NCBI GenBank assembly: GCA_043228905.1
Contig: JBHGNT010000002.1
Location: forward strand, 806,001-870,000
Source of the DNA: Azolla caroliniana
Taxonomy: Eukaryota > Polypodiophyta
Direction of reading: 5' to 3'
DNA length: 64,000 bases
In this document: piece after piece, positions 43,584 to 55,716 of the stretch
Layout of the letters: every line of letters starts with the position of its first letter
Position numbering within the stretch: position 1 is the first letter of the stretch
The notes under the pieces: generated by a model
Told to the model about the DNA's origin: nothing
Databases searched by the model: none
The model's input: the letters and a program-made list of their open reading frames with translations, nothing else
Made by a program: the position numbers and the translations under genes

Positions 43584-46500
43584 ATGGACAGAGGAAGAAG
43601 GCATGACATCGTTGACATAGATCCTCAAAGAAGAGGAGTCCTCAATTTTCGTAGCTCTAAACAACTCCAATTCTCTTCTGTTGGTGAAGATATAAAGAAA
43701 CAACATAACCCATCGTCATCATCAAGGTAAGCCATATCTTTTGGTTTCTTCTACACACGTTTCTATCAATTCGTTGGAATTCATATTTATTTCCTCCATA
43801 TTTTTTATGGTATAGATCTGAAGATAAGAGCTTGCAATGGCCATCTTTGAGACCCCATCAAAAGGATCAAGAAGTTACTCTTCCTGAGAGGTTCTTTCTC
43901 CAAAGGCCCATCCATTTTATTTATTGTTAACGTTTTTGAATTTTCTATGCCAGCCAACCCTTTATTATGTGAATTCTTTGATTTTGTCTAGATCTAGAAA
44001 TTTCTTCCCACTATCTTGATTTGACGTGTAGCTGTTTTGAGTTTCTAGATCTAAAAACTCTTGTTTTCTTTCTATGTTTCAAGAGTTTCTAGATATAGAA
44101 ATTTTTCGCCATGATCTCGATAGTTTGTGTAGCTATTTTGAGTGGTTGTCATCACTCTGTCTGGTTTCAGAGTTCAACCTAGTTCTTCCATAATCCCAAA
44201 TTAGGGACTCTTTGTATTTCTGTTAAGGTATCGTCATTGTATTGTTGTATTTGCTTGCGCGAAAATTCATCTTGATGGGTTGTTCCCATGGAGTTTTGTC
44301 TTGAAAAACTCATGAGCACTATCGGATTCATATAAGATCCAGCATTTTGTCAAATTTCCATATCTAAGTCACCTTTACTAACACAAACATGCTAAATTCA
44401 CTGAATTTAACTTAATTATTGAGCAGATTGCAGCTTCTAGAGGAGTTCTACTTTGCCATTGAAGCATCCGTCAGTCTTCTTAACATCCGGCGAGCGACAT
44501 GCTCCTTCTCTGCAGTCTCAAAATCTGTTGAGAGCTCTACTCAGAGGTAAAAGACTGCCTATACATTCTCTCACTATTCTCGGTGCAGGATTGTAGGTGA
44601 GAGACTAGCCTGTGTTTGTTAAGACACAAAATTTCTTTGTTTTAGCATGATCATGTATGGTGAGAGACTAGCCATGCTCTAACCATGTTCAATAAGAGGT
44701 TATACACTTCCATTTTCATCTTTGGGATTAGAATATACATCTTTTTGCCATATTTGGGAAGAGATTGATCTCTCCCTATATATGTTAGGAAAGATTTTAT
44801 GTATTCTTTAAACATTTTCCGAAGACATTATTTTACGCGTTTATTTAGAGACTAACACATTCTCTATCCAGATGACTATGATTTAATATTACATCAGAAC
44901 ATGCATTGGTTAGCCTCATTTGATAAGCGATTATCCACATACTCTCTTCTCACTAGTTTTGTTTTCTCTCAATCCAGGCGATTCCTCAGCAATCATTTGG
45001 CTCAGATAAAACACATCTTTCCGGAAGCTCTAAAGTTGGAAGAATTCACTTCATGGAATTCCGAGGTGCAGTGTTTCCAGAAAGATATGCGAATAAAACT
45101 TCTTCCGATCTCGATGAATACTAATGAAGGTCTCGAGCCAGAGACAAAAAGTGCTTCAAAGGCCTGTGAAATGGTGGCAAGAAGAAAAGAATTCCATCGG
45201 CGATTGGTCGAGTTTGCAAAGTCACATCCCAAGGTTAGTTTGCATACTGCATTAATTGAGAAAATTCTGTTGAGCAACAAATCGGACTTTTACATGTCCT
45301 CCTTGAGAAGGATACGAAATCCCTTCCCAAAACTGTGTATAAGTAGAGAGGCAATTGCATATCACTTCTGTGACATGTTAGTGTTCAATCTACAGAATTG
45401 TCGATTACATTAGTGATGAAGTGGTTTATTGTTATAACATGTAGGGTGATACTGATGTTCCTGAGGCTGATCTTCACAGCAAGTCGTGTTCCTTAGATGA
45501 GAGTGATGATGATATTGAGATAGGTGTGGGAGAAGATGAAGAAGAAACTACTGCCATTATATCACACACTGCTTTTGATCCTTCTCAGCTTAAAAAGTTT
45601 CCTCGTTCCCCATCAAAGGTCATACAAAATCGCCATGTCCCCACACCTTCCCTTTCGCATCTCCCTTCAACATTCAAGAGACATTTCTCGGCAAGAAGTA
45701 TGAACGCGGTCTCAAGCTCCGAGGCGATCCTCGAGGCTATGGCCAAGAATGAAGAAATCGCGAAAGTAGAAGTTAATGAGGATAATGATTCATCCCCGGA
45801 TCCTGGCTCAAATGCTTCTGTTGCTACCTGCACACCTCAGAAGCGTTCATTGCAATTATTACCATCTACACCAAAGAAAGAAGTCAGGATACAGACCGAG
45901 GAGATCATTATGTCTCCTCCTAATCGGGTGTTCATCAATGCATCTACACCAAAGAAGGAAGTCAAGATACAGACTGAGGAGATCATTATGTCTCCTCCTA
46001 ATCGGGTGTTCATCAATGCATCGAAATGTCACACCCCGACACAAACTCCTTGCTCCATTCTCGGTAACCCATTCGCCTCACCTAATTGCTCCACACCTTA
46101 TCAAGAAATTTCTACACCTTCGATGTCTGCTTTGGCATCGCCACCACCATGTGGAACTTCAAAGGGTCCTCCCCCTCAAAGTGCTCCTGGGAAGAAACAA
46201 AGGCAAGCTGTCATCAAATCTTTACGATTTGGTGTACCATCGAAGAGTGGTGTTACCCTAGATAATGCTGAAGATTATGATGGGTCTCAACGAATTGAGA
46301 CACAAAAAGATGAAGAAAAACTCCAAGAATCAAAGGAGTTTACAAGCCCAAAAAGATTGCAAACTGCAGCCAGCATTGCTTCAGTAATGAAATCAAGGCG
46401 TCAAGCAATCAACAGATTGTTGCCATTTGATTCTCCGAAGAAAATATCAAATGCGTCCCTTGGTTCGCCGAATGCATCGAATGTTTCCTTTGGTTCACCC

Positions 46501-47463
46501 AAAAGGTTGCGACATTCTGGGCTCAAAGATGTGCTAACGCCCTCACCGAAACGTCGAAAGATCTCAACTGTCCCGGATACTGTGGTGTGTCACCAACTAA
46601 AGGCAGCCACTTGTTCCAATCAGATTGCAACGGAGGATAAATATATTGCTGACTATCGGTTATCTTCATCTGATATGGATATGCTACAATGCTTACCCAA
46701 AGAGCTTCTTGATAATGTGAGTTAGTGATTTCCAGTCTAGTGACTATAATTAGCATGGAGTAATCCCAAACCTGTGTTTTTGATGGAATGGTGCTAATGA
46801 ATGTGTTCTGGATTTTTGTGTCTCCACAGGTTCAAGCTAAAGAAAGGAAGCTAATCATGGATAGCCAAAATGGGTTGGAGGAATCCAGGAGAAGGAAACA
46901 AATGATAGCGGGGTTACCGAGACTTTTCAATGCTGTGAGACTTATTTTCCAGTCAGCCAACCGAACTGTTTTCACATGCAAAGATCTAATTCGCATGGTT
47001 GTATCAGCCCATCCTGATATTATAGACCAAGGTAGAGTATCTATTTGTTCGTATTCAACTGATTTCGTTTGCAGACCAATTTAATTAGCATCTTTCTATG
47101 TGATATACATACACTCCCATAGATGGACTTTAGTCTCGGTATAGGAATAAATGTTTGGAATTCCGAAATCCTGCATAAATCTCAGAATAGGAATAAATGA
47201 ATCTTATGTTTATTTTTGTGCAGGCGAAATCATTGAACAGTTACAGTTGCTATTGGATTTTGCCCCTCAGTGGATATCTGCAAATCCTTCATCCACTGGT
47301 GAATTTATATACAGGTAGCAATCGATACATATTTATACATAATTAGCAGTGGATTCGTCTCCCTTATATGTTTTTGCTGATGGGAGTTCAATCTGTTTTC
47401 ATCAGGATCGATAAAAGTGCCGATATGAGGAATGTGTCGAAGATCCTTTCCCAAGCAATGTGA
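43584..47463 (+). CDS. CDT1: DNA replication licensing factor CDT1, eight exons
   Basis: CDT1 loads the MCM2-7 helicase onto origins with ORC and CDC6 in the nucleus. Exons: 43584-43726, 43816-43890, 44427-44546, 44978-45233, 45445-46716, 46830-47031, 47224-47314, 47406-47463. All junctions are GT-AG with matching phases; the total is 738 residues. The central geminin-binding winged helix begins TLPERLQLLEEFYFAIEASV and continues RRFLSNHLAQIKHIFPEALK and RRKEFHRRLVEFAKSHPKGD. A long Ser/Pro-rich linker has many CDK-type sites (TPKK, SPKK, SPKR, TPSPKRRK) and a 26-residue tandem duplication. The C-terminal MCM-binding winged helix has DMDMLQCLPKELLDNVQAKE, GLPRLFNAVRLIFQSANRTV and SADMRNVSKILSQAM. 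No N-terminal PIP box was seen. Family length is usually nearer 570-600; the linker explains the excess. Confidence 0.92.
45865..46020 (+). repeat. In-frame 78-bp tandem duplication in CDT1 exon 5
   Basis: 45865-45942 and 45943-46020 differ at only about five bases. Each codes STPKKEVRIQTEEIIMSPPN followed by RVFINA (second copy K for R). Each copy carries one TPKK and one SPP site, so the duplication doubles the potential phosphorylation sites. Confidence 0.93.
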
Positions 47464-48408
47464 TTGATGCTTAATGGTGGCAGCGCAGGGTTGAAGACTG
47501 AGGTTTAGGATTCGGAGTTTTCATCTCCAATCCAAATTTAATCCATAACCAAAAACACTGAGAAAAAATAAACCCGTACTACCAAATGACGTGTGAGGAC
47601 ACACTTAATTAATCAGAACACCTTTGAAATTGCTTGTTTTGAGCAGAATAAAGATAAGTTACTAAACGCTAATGCAAATTTGTTTTTTTCCTGTGATGGG
47701 TTAACCTAATCTTGTATGTCGTGAACAGGAGAGAGAGAGAGAGAGGGAGGGAGGAGCGAGGGCCCCATGACGTGTGATAACAGAAATATTTCTTTCTTCT
47801 GTTGGAATTGAAGCATAATAATCATGTGTTTTTGTTTTTTAGATTGATCAGGAAATCCCACCTTGAATGATATGTGAGGGAACGGTTCCATCTATTAAGC
47901 CCATCTCTATGTGGCCTGGTGCTTATTAAATTGAGAGCTTAAGCGTTTCGTGGACACACAATACAGGGACGGAGGTGTTTTGGGCGTGATGGATAGATAT
48001 GGAGATGGGACTGCAGATTCATTCATTCATTTCACATGATCTTTCTTAATCCAGTAAAATGGTCTCAGAAGAAAGGACACAAGTGTACAGAACCATGCAG
48101 TCAGTAGTAGTAGGTGTGTTGGCTTAGTTAGTTTAGGAGTTTGCCTCAAAACTAACTCACCAAATTACCAAATCACCAAATTACCCTTGAACCAGGGAAT
48201 CTCACTGTACTTTTTTTCCATGTGGGGTGTTTACCACCATTCTACCCTAGGCTTTACCTGTTGTAGCTTGAGTTCTCTTTCACTCATCGGCATACAACAT
48301 CAAATGATGGTGCACACCAACTAATGTCTCTTACCTGTTTCTACAAGTTCTTGCTAAGAACATATATACCTTGTCTTTTACGGAAAGAAGGGTTGTTTAA
48401 TAAACCAT

Positions 48409-48733
48409 ATGGTTGACCTCAATCGACGTTTATCTTGAGCTAATTTGAGTCCACTACTAGTACGAAAATGGAGTGAGGTTTACTAAATAAATTCATAGTA
48501 ATGGAAGGCTGTGGTTGTGGTGTAAGTTGTATTTAAGCCCTTGTTCCCCACCAATCAAGCACTGCCAATGGTTGACCTCAATCGACGTTTATCTTGAGCT
48601 AATTTGAGTCCACTACTACTCGTACGAAAATGGAGTGAGGTTTACTAAATAAATTCATAGTAATGGAAGGTTGTGGTTGTGGTGTACGTTGTATTTAAGC
48701 CCTTGTTCCCCACCAATCAAGCACTGCCAATGG
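48409..48733. repeat. Two tandem copies of ~159-163 bp
   Basis: ATGGTTGACCTCAATCGACG at 48409 recurs at 48568. The copies run to CACCAATCAAGCACTGCC and differ by only a few bases and a short insertion (CTACTCGT). Confidence 0.93.
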
Positions 48734-49471
48734 TATGCTAGAACATCGTCTATTTTACTAGCCACATTGGGAATTTTGGGTCATATTGTGTACAAGTTTG
48801 TGAATTATGTGATTTCTTATTGGATTGATCTTTCGAGCACCATTGTTAGCAATGCTAATTTTTTTTAAGGTGCCATAAATTAGGCAAATTGGAAAATACA
48901 TGTAGTGACACTTGGCAAACCAACACACAACAATAAAATATCAGTGTAAAAAATACTGCAATATGTCAAATTTCATTAGAAGCTACGCTTTTCCTAGATT
49001 AGGGCCATGATGGTATGAGGGATGGTAGTATAGATCAAGATATTATAAAGTCAATGCAATAATTCAATAAAGTTTAGATCAACATCAATGCAATAATTTG
49101 ATTAAGTTGAGATCCAAGTATCTTTAGGAGAGGTCAACCATACACTCTCACAATTCTGTTGTCAAGTCATTTGTTGGTGATAGTTCACCACAAACTATCG
49201 AGTTGTCAATTGTAGACGACCGACTTTTATGAACCCATATATGTTGGCATGTGTATTAAGGGACTACTTTTTATGAGCCTTCATGCGTAGTAGAAAATTC
49301 AAGACTCTTTTTTGCCTTGATTTATTATACCAAAATGCAACGTTAATGAAAAGCATCACACCACATAATTTTGCTTCATAACTATCACAAAATTAATACG
49401 CTTATAGTTGGACAATATTTGTACTACTTTGGGATAACAATCTCTCCATTCAAACACAATATTAATTTGCA

Positions 49472-49919
49472 ATAACTCACCATGATTGTTCTACTACCTC
49501 CACTGAGAGTCAATGGTGTCCTCTTTCTCTTTGCGTTCTTTGCTTGATTGTCGGGGTCTAAATTTTAATGGCTTTGAAGGCGACAATAGAAAGGCCAAGT
49601 AGGTAATACATACCATATGGCCAACTCACCATGATTGTTCTACTACCTCCACTGAGAGTCAATGATGTCCTCTTTCTCTTTGCGTTCTTTGCTTGATTGT
49701 CGGGGTCTAAATTCTAATGGCTTTGAAGGCGACAATAGAAAGGCCAAGTAGGTAATAAATACCATATGGCCAACTCACCATGATTGTTCTACTACCTCCA
49801 CTGAGAGTCAATGATGTCCTCTTTCTCTTTGCGTTCTTTGCTTGATTGTCGGGGTCTAAATTCTAATGGCTTTGAAGGCGACAATAGAAAGGCCAAGTAG
49901 GTAATAAATACCATATGGC
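49472..49919. repeat. Three tandem copies of 149 bp
   Basis: CAACTCACCATGATTGTTC starts at ~49473, 49622 and 49771. Each copy ends at AATACCATATGGC or CATACCATATGGC. Copies 2 and 3 appear identical; copy 1 differs at several positions (for example GGTGTCC versus GATGTCC). No protein-like frame was found. Confidence 0.93.
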
Positions 49920-50242
49920 CAACTTGGATTTTAAGATACACAAATATATCCATGATGAATTGCTCTTTCTTTATTTACAAATATTTAAGCGTGTATCTCG
50001 AGTGGTAAATTATTAGACTTTCAATGAATCCTTCTGCTTTCAAGCATCTTTCATGCACCATATGTCACAATCTCCTAAACTATATGCGATATCATTGTAT
50101 CGTCTTTAAAATCATGACTCTCCTCGAATAAAACAGATGACACATCCATCTCAACTATGGGCCCATGGGTTGATAACCTCTCTCCTCTCTTTTCATACAA
50201 GAGTAGCATCCATTTGTAACACTAGCCCCATCTCAAACCCCT

Positions 50243-50243
<1 letters not shown>

Positions 50244-50313
<70 letters not shown>
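50244..50313. repeat. (AC)n microsatellite
   Basis: About 70 bases of uninterrupted AC. Confidence 0.97.
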
Positions 50314-50315
<2 letters not shown>

Positions 50316-50629
50316 TACGATAGTGACGAAAAGCCTTATGGGAATGAAAACTCAATATCTAGTGTTTGCAAGGATTTATGTACATGTGAGTAATTATTCT
50401 GATGGGATGGATACATGAGATTGCTATGTCTCGCATCCCTCGTTGCACACACTAATAATGGAATCAATGATTGCTCTCTCTCTTAATGAAAACACTACTT
50501 ACGAGGGGTGTCACAATGGAATATGGACACCCACTAACTTAGACTACATGGGTAGTGGAACATGTGGAGTTGCCAATAGGCAAGACGAACACTCCACTCA
50601 TGAAATAATTTCCACTTGCTCCAATGAAG

Positions 50630-50668
<39 letters not shown>

Positions 50669-52019
50669 GATCGCAATAGTAAGACAGAAGCCGGGCTGAA
50701 ATTGGGCCTACATTGGAGGTCGGGCAGCACAACATGTTTTCCTTTTCCTCCCTTCAAGTTTAGGTCTTGAGTTTTTAACTCTCATGAGTCATGATTTTAC
50801 TAATGGGAAAAAAGGAAAGGGAATGTTTGGCTTGTTTGTGTGTGGTTGGGTTTGAAAATGAGAGAGGAGTTTACTTCAGTTAGTCTCAGTAGAATTTGAG
50901 GGAGCTTCTTCTTCTGCTGCTGCTGCTACTGCTGCTGCAGGCCAAGAAGAAAGACATAAAGCAAGAAGGATAGAGAAGAAACAGAAGGCAGGAGGTGGAT
51001 CAGAAAGAAAGAAAGAACTTTTGGAAGAAAGACAAAAGATATAGAAGAAAGAAAGGGAATCAGAAAGAAGAAAGGCAAGGAAGGAAGAGGAGGGGAATCA
51101 GACAGAGAAGGAAAATTTGATCACAAACAGAAGAAGCAGAAAGAAGAAAGAGAGAAACCAGGAGAGGAATTAAAGACAGAAGAAAGGTGAAGAATCGGAA
51201 ATGAGAATCTTAAAATTTTATTTAGAAGATATTTAGGTCAATCGTGCTGCATCCATTTATTGGTTTCCTCATCCATTGCTCCTGAATTCAAGCTTCAGTT
51301 CTAACCCGATCTTGCTCACGTTTCTGCAGATTGCAAGAAGCAGCAGAAGAGAGAAAACGGTGAAGGATAATAACAAGAAGAAGGGGAAGAAGGAGAAGAC
51401 GAAGGAGAAGGAGCAGGAGGAGACGAAGAAGAAGAAACAGGAAAAGAAAGAGCAGGCCCTAATAGGATTTTAGGTCTAGTTAGCTTCTTGACCTGATTCA
51501 TTGCTTTCAAGTTCAATCTTCCCTCAAATCTAACTCCATTTCTGCTCATTTCCACTCTATGCAGATTTCTTTCTCCGAGTCTTTCTTTGTCTGACCTAAC
51601 CTAAGGTTTTTTTATTGTTTCGACGAATTCCAAGAAGAAGGCAGTGATAAGTTGTTAGGTCTGTATCTGTGCGGATGTCTTGATGCTTTCTTTACCTTTG
51701 ACACGAAGCTTCATTGATAAATAATGTTATACGTTCGTTCTGCAGATCATGTGAAATCAGAAAAAGCTTCCGTGTTTGGCACTCATATCGTCTTTGGATT
51801 ATTTAAGAAGAATCACATCACAAGAACTTAAAATTAAAGGTCGTTTTCCGTCATGCGAATTCTGGAGGAAAAATGCTCCATTCTCATTCAGCTTAGACTT
51901 CATTCCGATCTAATTGAATTGAATATTCCTCGCCATTTTTGTAGATTTCAATTTATTCTGATGTGAAACTTCTGTCTATTTCTGATCATACTTCTTCCCA
52001 TATTGTAAACATTACACTA
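50314..52019. other. Upstream region of the GH43 gene, with CT and polypurine tracts
   Basis: A CT tract lies at ~50635-50664. From ~50930 to 51190 and ~51330 to 51465 the plus strand is a GA/AAG-rich polypurine stretch. Between ~50880 and 52019 the sequence resembles a plant promoter plus 5' leader: pyrimidine-rich starts, repeated AAGAAGAA words and possible 5'UTR introns. Leader exons could not be fixed. The Lys/Glu-rich ORF at 51276-51473 is a product of base composition. Confidence 0.5.
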
Positions 52020-54586
52020 ATGAGATTGGTAATGAAAGGTCCTTCCCTTTCCTGCAATCCTGGAGGAAAATGTTCCATAGCTACACTTGTGTGGATGCTA
52101 GCTGTATGGATACTTCTTTTACATCTTTATACATCCTTTTACCCTAGAAGATTTATCCTCTCGGACCCTCACTCTTCTCTCAGAAGGCTTCCTTACAGTG
52201 AATTTGAAGGAATAGAAGACAAAGACTTGTTTGTTCCAGGAAAAAAACGTGTTAATCCTTCAAATCGGCCACACAGAACAAGAAACATTTCTGCATCGGA
52301 AGATTTCATGAATCCTTCCTCATTGAAAAGGCAATGGTATTTTCCAGACAAATCATTGGCCATCAATCCATTGACTTGTCCAGAAGACGAAAAGAACTAT
52401 CTATATCCAGGTAGAGAATGGCGTGATACAGAAGGAAGACCAATCCAAGCGCATGGAGGTGGAATATTATATGTTCCTGAAACAAAGACATTTTATTGGT
52501 ATGGTGAGAACAAAGATGGTAGAACCTATCACCTTCAAAAAAGATCAGTTGCTCGGGTATGATCTCTTCTCTATGTCTCTCCTGAAATTAGCTTGAAACT
52601 TTTGAAATTATTTAGGTCCATACTGACAAAGTATTTATGAATTATTTGCTCTCAAACCAGCTGAAGTACTTCATGCGTGTTGATTCAAATCATTAAAGAA
52701 TTTCACAATAAACTGGTTAAATCAATTATTTCCATTCAGACTAGTTATAAATGATTTGGTCAATCTCATTAAATCCTTTCCTGTAAGTGGTTAAACGAAT
52801 TAGCTCCAAAATGGTTAAATTCTTTGTGCCAAACTTGTTAGAAATATGATCCTTGTCTAAGACCTTTGTTTTGAAGTAGAAAGATTGTGCTCAAATAATT
52901 TGTCGTCTCTGCAAATTTTTTTCCTCTTATTACTAATTTGTACACATAAAAGCTCCTTGAAAATGCCTACCATTGTATGCAAGGTAGCCAGAATTTGGGC
53001 CTCAATCTCATTAAATCCTTTACCTGTAAGTGGTTAAACTAATTAGCTCCAAACTGGTTAAATTCTTTGCTCTAAACTTGTTAGAAATATGATTCATGTC
53101 TAAGACCTTAGTTTGGAGTAGAAAGTTTTTGTTCAAATAATTTGTCGTCTCTGCAAATGTTTTTCCTCTTATCACTAATTTGTACACATAAAAGCTCCGG
53201 GCAAATGGCTATTATTGTATGCGATGTCGCTGAAACTTGAGCCTCATTTTTTGTTATCAACATAAACTCTTATATTCAAGGCACATAGGCATGTATGTAT
53301 ATTCTTGTTCTTGAAGGATTGGAACATATTTGAGAGGCTGTGAGTATTTTATGGGAATGTAGGTTCATAGTGGTTTCTAGGAACATAGCATATGTCCTGA
53401 GGGAATGCAACGATGATTATGGTGCTATGATGTCTACTGCACATTAGATTTACAGCTCACACTTTGTGTTAAGATGATTTACAGTAATGCCTCATGCCTA
53501 TGTAGGCACACACAATTAAAAACTTTCAAGTTGCTTGTACAAGGAATGCTCAGTTAATTCTAGGTATAAACTCCCAAGTTAAGGTTTAGACATCTGCTGT
53601 CTTCGTGTAAAGACAGCATAAATTCTAATTAAGCCTTAGAAGTAATGACAAGTTTACACTTTACAAGAAAAGACAACATGACGAGATAAAACTGTACATG
53701 AACACCTGTGACCTTTTGTACACAGGTAGATGTGATTGGTGTGAACTGCTACTCATCAAAGGATCTTTGGACCTGGAAGAATGAAGGAATTGTCTTGCCT
53801 CCAGAAAAGTTCAATACGTCTCATGATCTTCACTTCAGCAATGTCTTAGAAAGACCAAAAGTGATTTACAATGGTAAAACCAAACAATATGTGATGTGGA
53901 TGCACATTGACATTGCCAACTATTCTAAAGCTTCTGTGGGCATAGCTATAAGCTCAAGTCCAGTGGGACCTTTTACATATCTGTACAGTGGGCAACCGCA
54001 TGGGTATGATAGCAGAGACATGACGTTGTTCAAAGATGATGAAGATGGGCAGGCCTACATAGTCTATTCTTCTGAGGAGAATAGTGAGCTACATGTTGGG
54101 GTGTTAACAGATGATTACTTGAATCTAAAAAGAGTCATGAGGAGGATAATGGTTGGTATGCATCGTGAAGCTCCAGCTGTATTTAAGCATAGGGGCATGT
54201 ACTATATGATAACATCTGGATGTACTGGGTGGGCACCTAATGCAGCTCAAGTTCATTCTTCTGAATCAATGTTAGGAGTATGGGTATCACTTGGGAATCC
54301 TTGTGTAGGAGGTAACGAACATTGGAGACAAACTACTTTTTTCTCTCAAGGTACCTTTGTTCTTCCCCTTCCTGGGTTGCAAGATACATTTTTGTTCATG
54401 GCAGATAGGTGGAATTCTCATGATTTGAGGGATTCAAGATATGTTTGGCTTCCTCTTACAATGGATGGTCCAGCTGATGAACCATTGGATGATGATTTTG
54501 AATTTCCCCTTTGGTTGAGGGTGTCCATACATTGGCACAAAAGATGGAAACTTCCTGATGGATGGAAACCTACTATTTCAACATGA
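52020..54586 (+). CDS. GH43 exo-beta-1,3-galactanase-like, type II membrane protein (Golgi)
   Basis: It probably trims beta-1,3-galactan side chains of arabinogalactan proteins in the Golgi, as reported for Arabidopsis GH43 members of this subfamily. Exons: 52020-52556 and 53726-54586, GT-AG, phase 0; 465 residues, the family length. A short basic N-terminus is followed by one membrane span (residues ~19-40, LVWMLAVWILLLHLYTSFY). A linker leads to the five-blade propeller: REWRDTEGRPIQAHGGGILY, TFYWYGENKDGRTY, GVNCYSSKDLWTWKNEGIVL, LERPKVIYNGKTKQYVMWMH, YDSRDMTLFKDDEDGQAYIV (modulating Asp), HREAPAVFKHRGMYYMITSG (probable acid Glu) and TTFFSQGTFVLPLPG (a Gln that may act as base, as reported for a fungal relative). 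The first ATG is 52020; M5 (52032) is an alternative. The intron holds a 242-bp duplication. Confidence 0.9.
52761..53244. repeat. Tandem duplication of ~242 bp in the GH43 intron
   Basis: CAATCTCATTAAATCC at 52761 recurs at 53003. The copies share TTAGCTCCAAA, CTAAGACCTT and TTTGTCGTCTCTGCAAAT, with scattered substitutions. The intron splice sites are not affected. Confidence 0.9.
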
Positions 54587-55716
54587 TAGTGAAGAAAATG
54601 GAAAACGTGAAAAATCAAATTCAGCAATAATTTTCTTTGTATTCCTGAAATTTGAGAACTACGTTTCTAAAACAGGCTATTTGAAACAGGATGAAAATTA
54701 CTATGGGCTTGATTCTGATTATTGTCTTATTCCATGAAAGCGGAAGGTGTGTTTGGCAGTTATTATGCGATGATGAGTTAAGAAGAATTTCAACATTCTG
54801 GAACCTGGATTGAAGGTGAAATAAGTACAAGCAGACATGGTTTATATATATGCTATAACAGATGAGTCATTTATAGCTCGTTCATTTTGCCAAACTAATT
54901 GTGGCTTGTCTATTGATTAAACTGACAGTGTACAGAAATCGACCTGCAAGTAAATTGTGTACTCTTTTCTCTGGTTCAATGGTGTAGATGTCACTGATGG
55001 AAAATGGAGTTAGATTGTATTCTCGGTCACAATTTGTAGTAGCTTTTGTCATTAGAGCCTTTCATTTTTTTTCCTTTTTATTTATATGTTATATGTTGAT
55101 CAAGTGTGTAAAAGTGTTGTACAACATGTTTAATCCAAAGGCACGTTCATAATAGGTACCTTAGAACTGCATGCATAATAAGCATCTTATTTCTCATACA
55201 GATGGACATTTTGAGCAAAACTGGATATGACAAAATTTAAGCATTTGATGTGAATTTGGACACACTTGTGCGCCTATAACTCAATGGTATATACCTTTAG
55301 ATCTACATGCATAATAGGCATCTTACTTCTCATACAGATGGACATTTTGAGCAAAACTGGGTATCACAAATTTGAATACACCTGTGCACCTATAACTCAA
55401 TGGTATAGGCCTTTAGAGCTCAGAATATATGTTGTATTTATATATGAACTCTGTCTAAATGGATTGATTCATGTAATAAATTATGTTTGAATTTACTTCA
55501 GAATATGCCAAGAACCATAGGCATCAGAGCAAAGGAACAGTGTGTTGCAATTAGTTTAGTGTAGTAATTACTGGTTCAGTCAATAGTTACCCAAACCTTC
55601 ATTTCAAATATGAGACCAAATATATGATAAATATTAAATGAAGTTTTTCACAACCATATTGGCAATTAGCAAAACAATATGGTCTTATTCAATTTTTTAT
55701 GTGTTACTTCTGGTTG
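54587..55716. other. Spacer between convergent GH43 and receptor kinase genes
   Basis: This is the 3' side of both genes (GH43 on plus, kinase on minus). It contains a diverged tandem duplication at ~55165-55425: CATCTTATTTCTCATACAG and TAACTCAATGGTAT each occur twice, ~135 bases apart. No ORF of interest was seen. Confidence 0.65.

Larger units (their letters stand above)
47464..50243. other. Intergenic spacer with two tandem arrays, no gene recognised
   Basis: It contains the CDT1 3' region, a short GA tract (~47731-47745), a 159-bp duplication (48409-48733) and a 149-bp triplication (49472-49919). No ORF resembles a known protein. Confidence 0.65.

Noticed and set aside
51276-51473. Lys/Glu-rich 65-codon ORF
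   Set aside because: It is the translation of a polypurine AAG/GAG tract, not a protein with family features.
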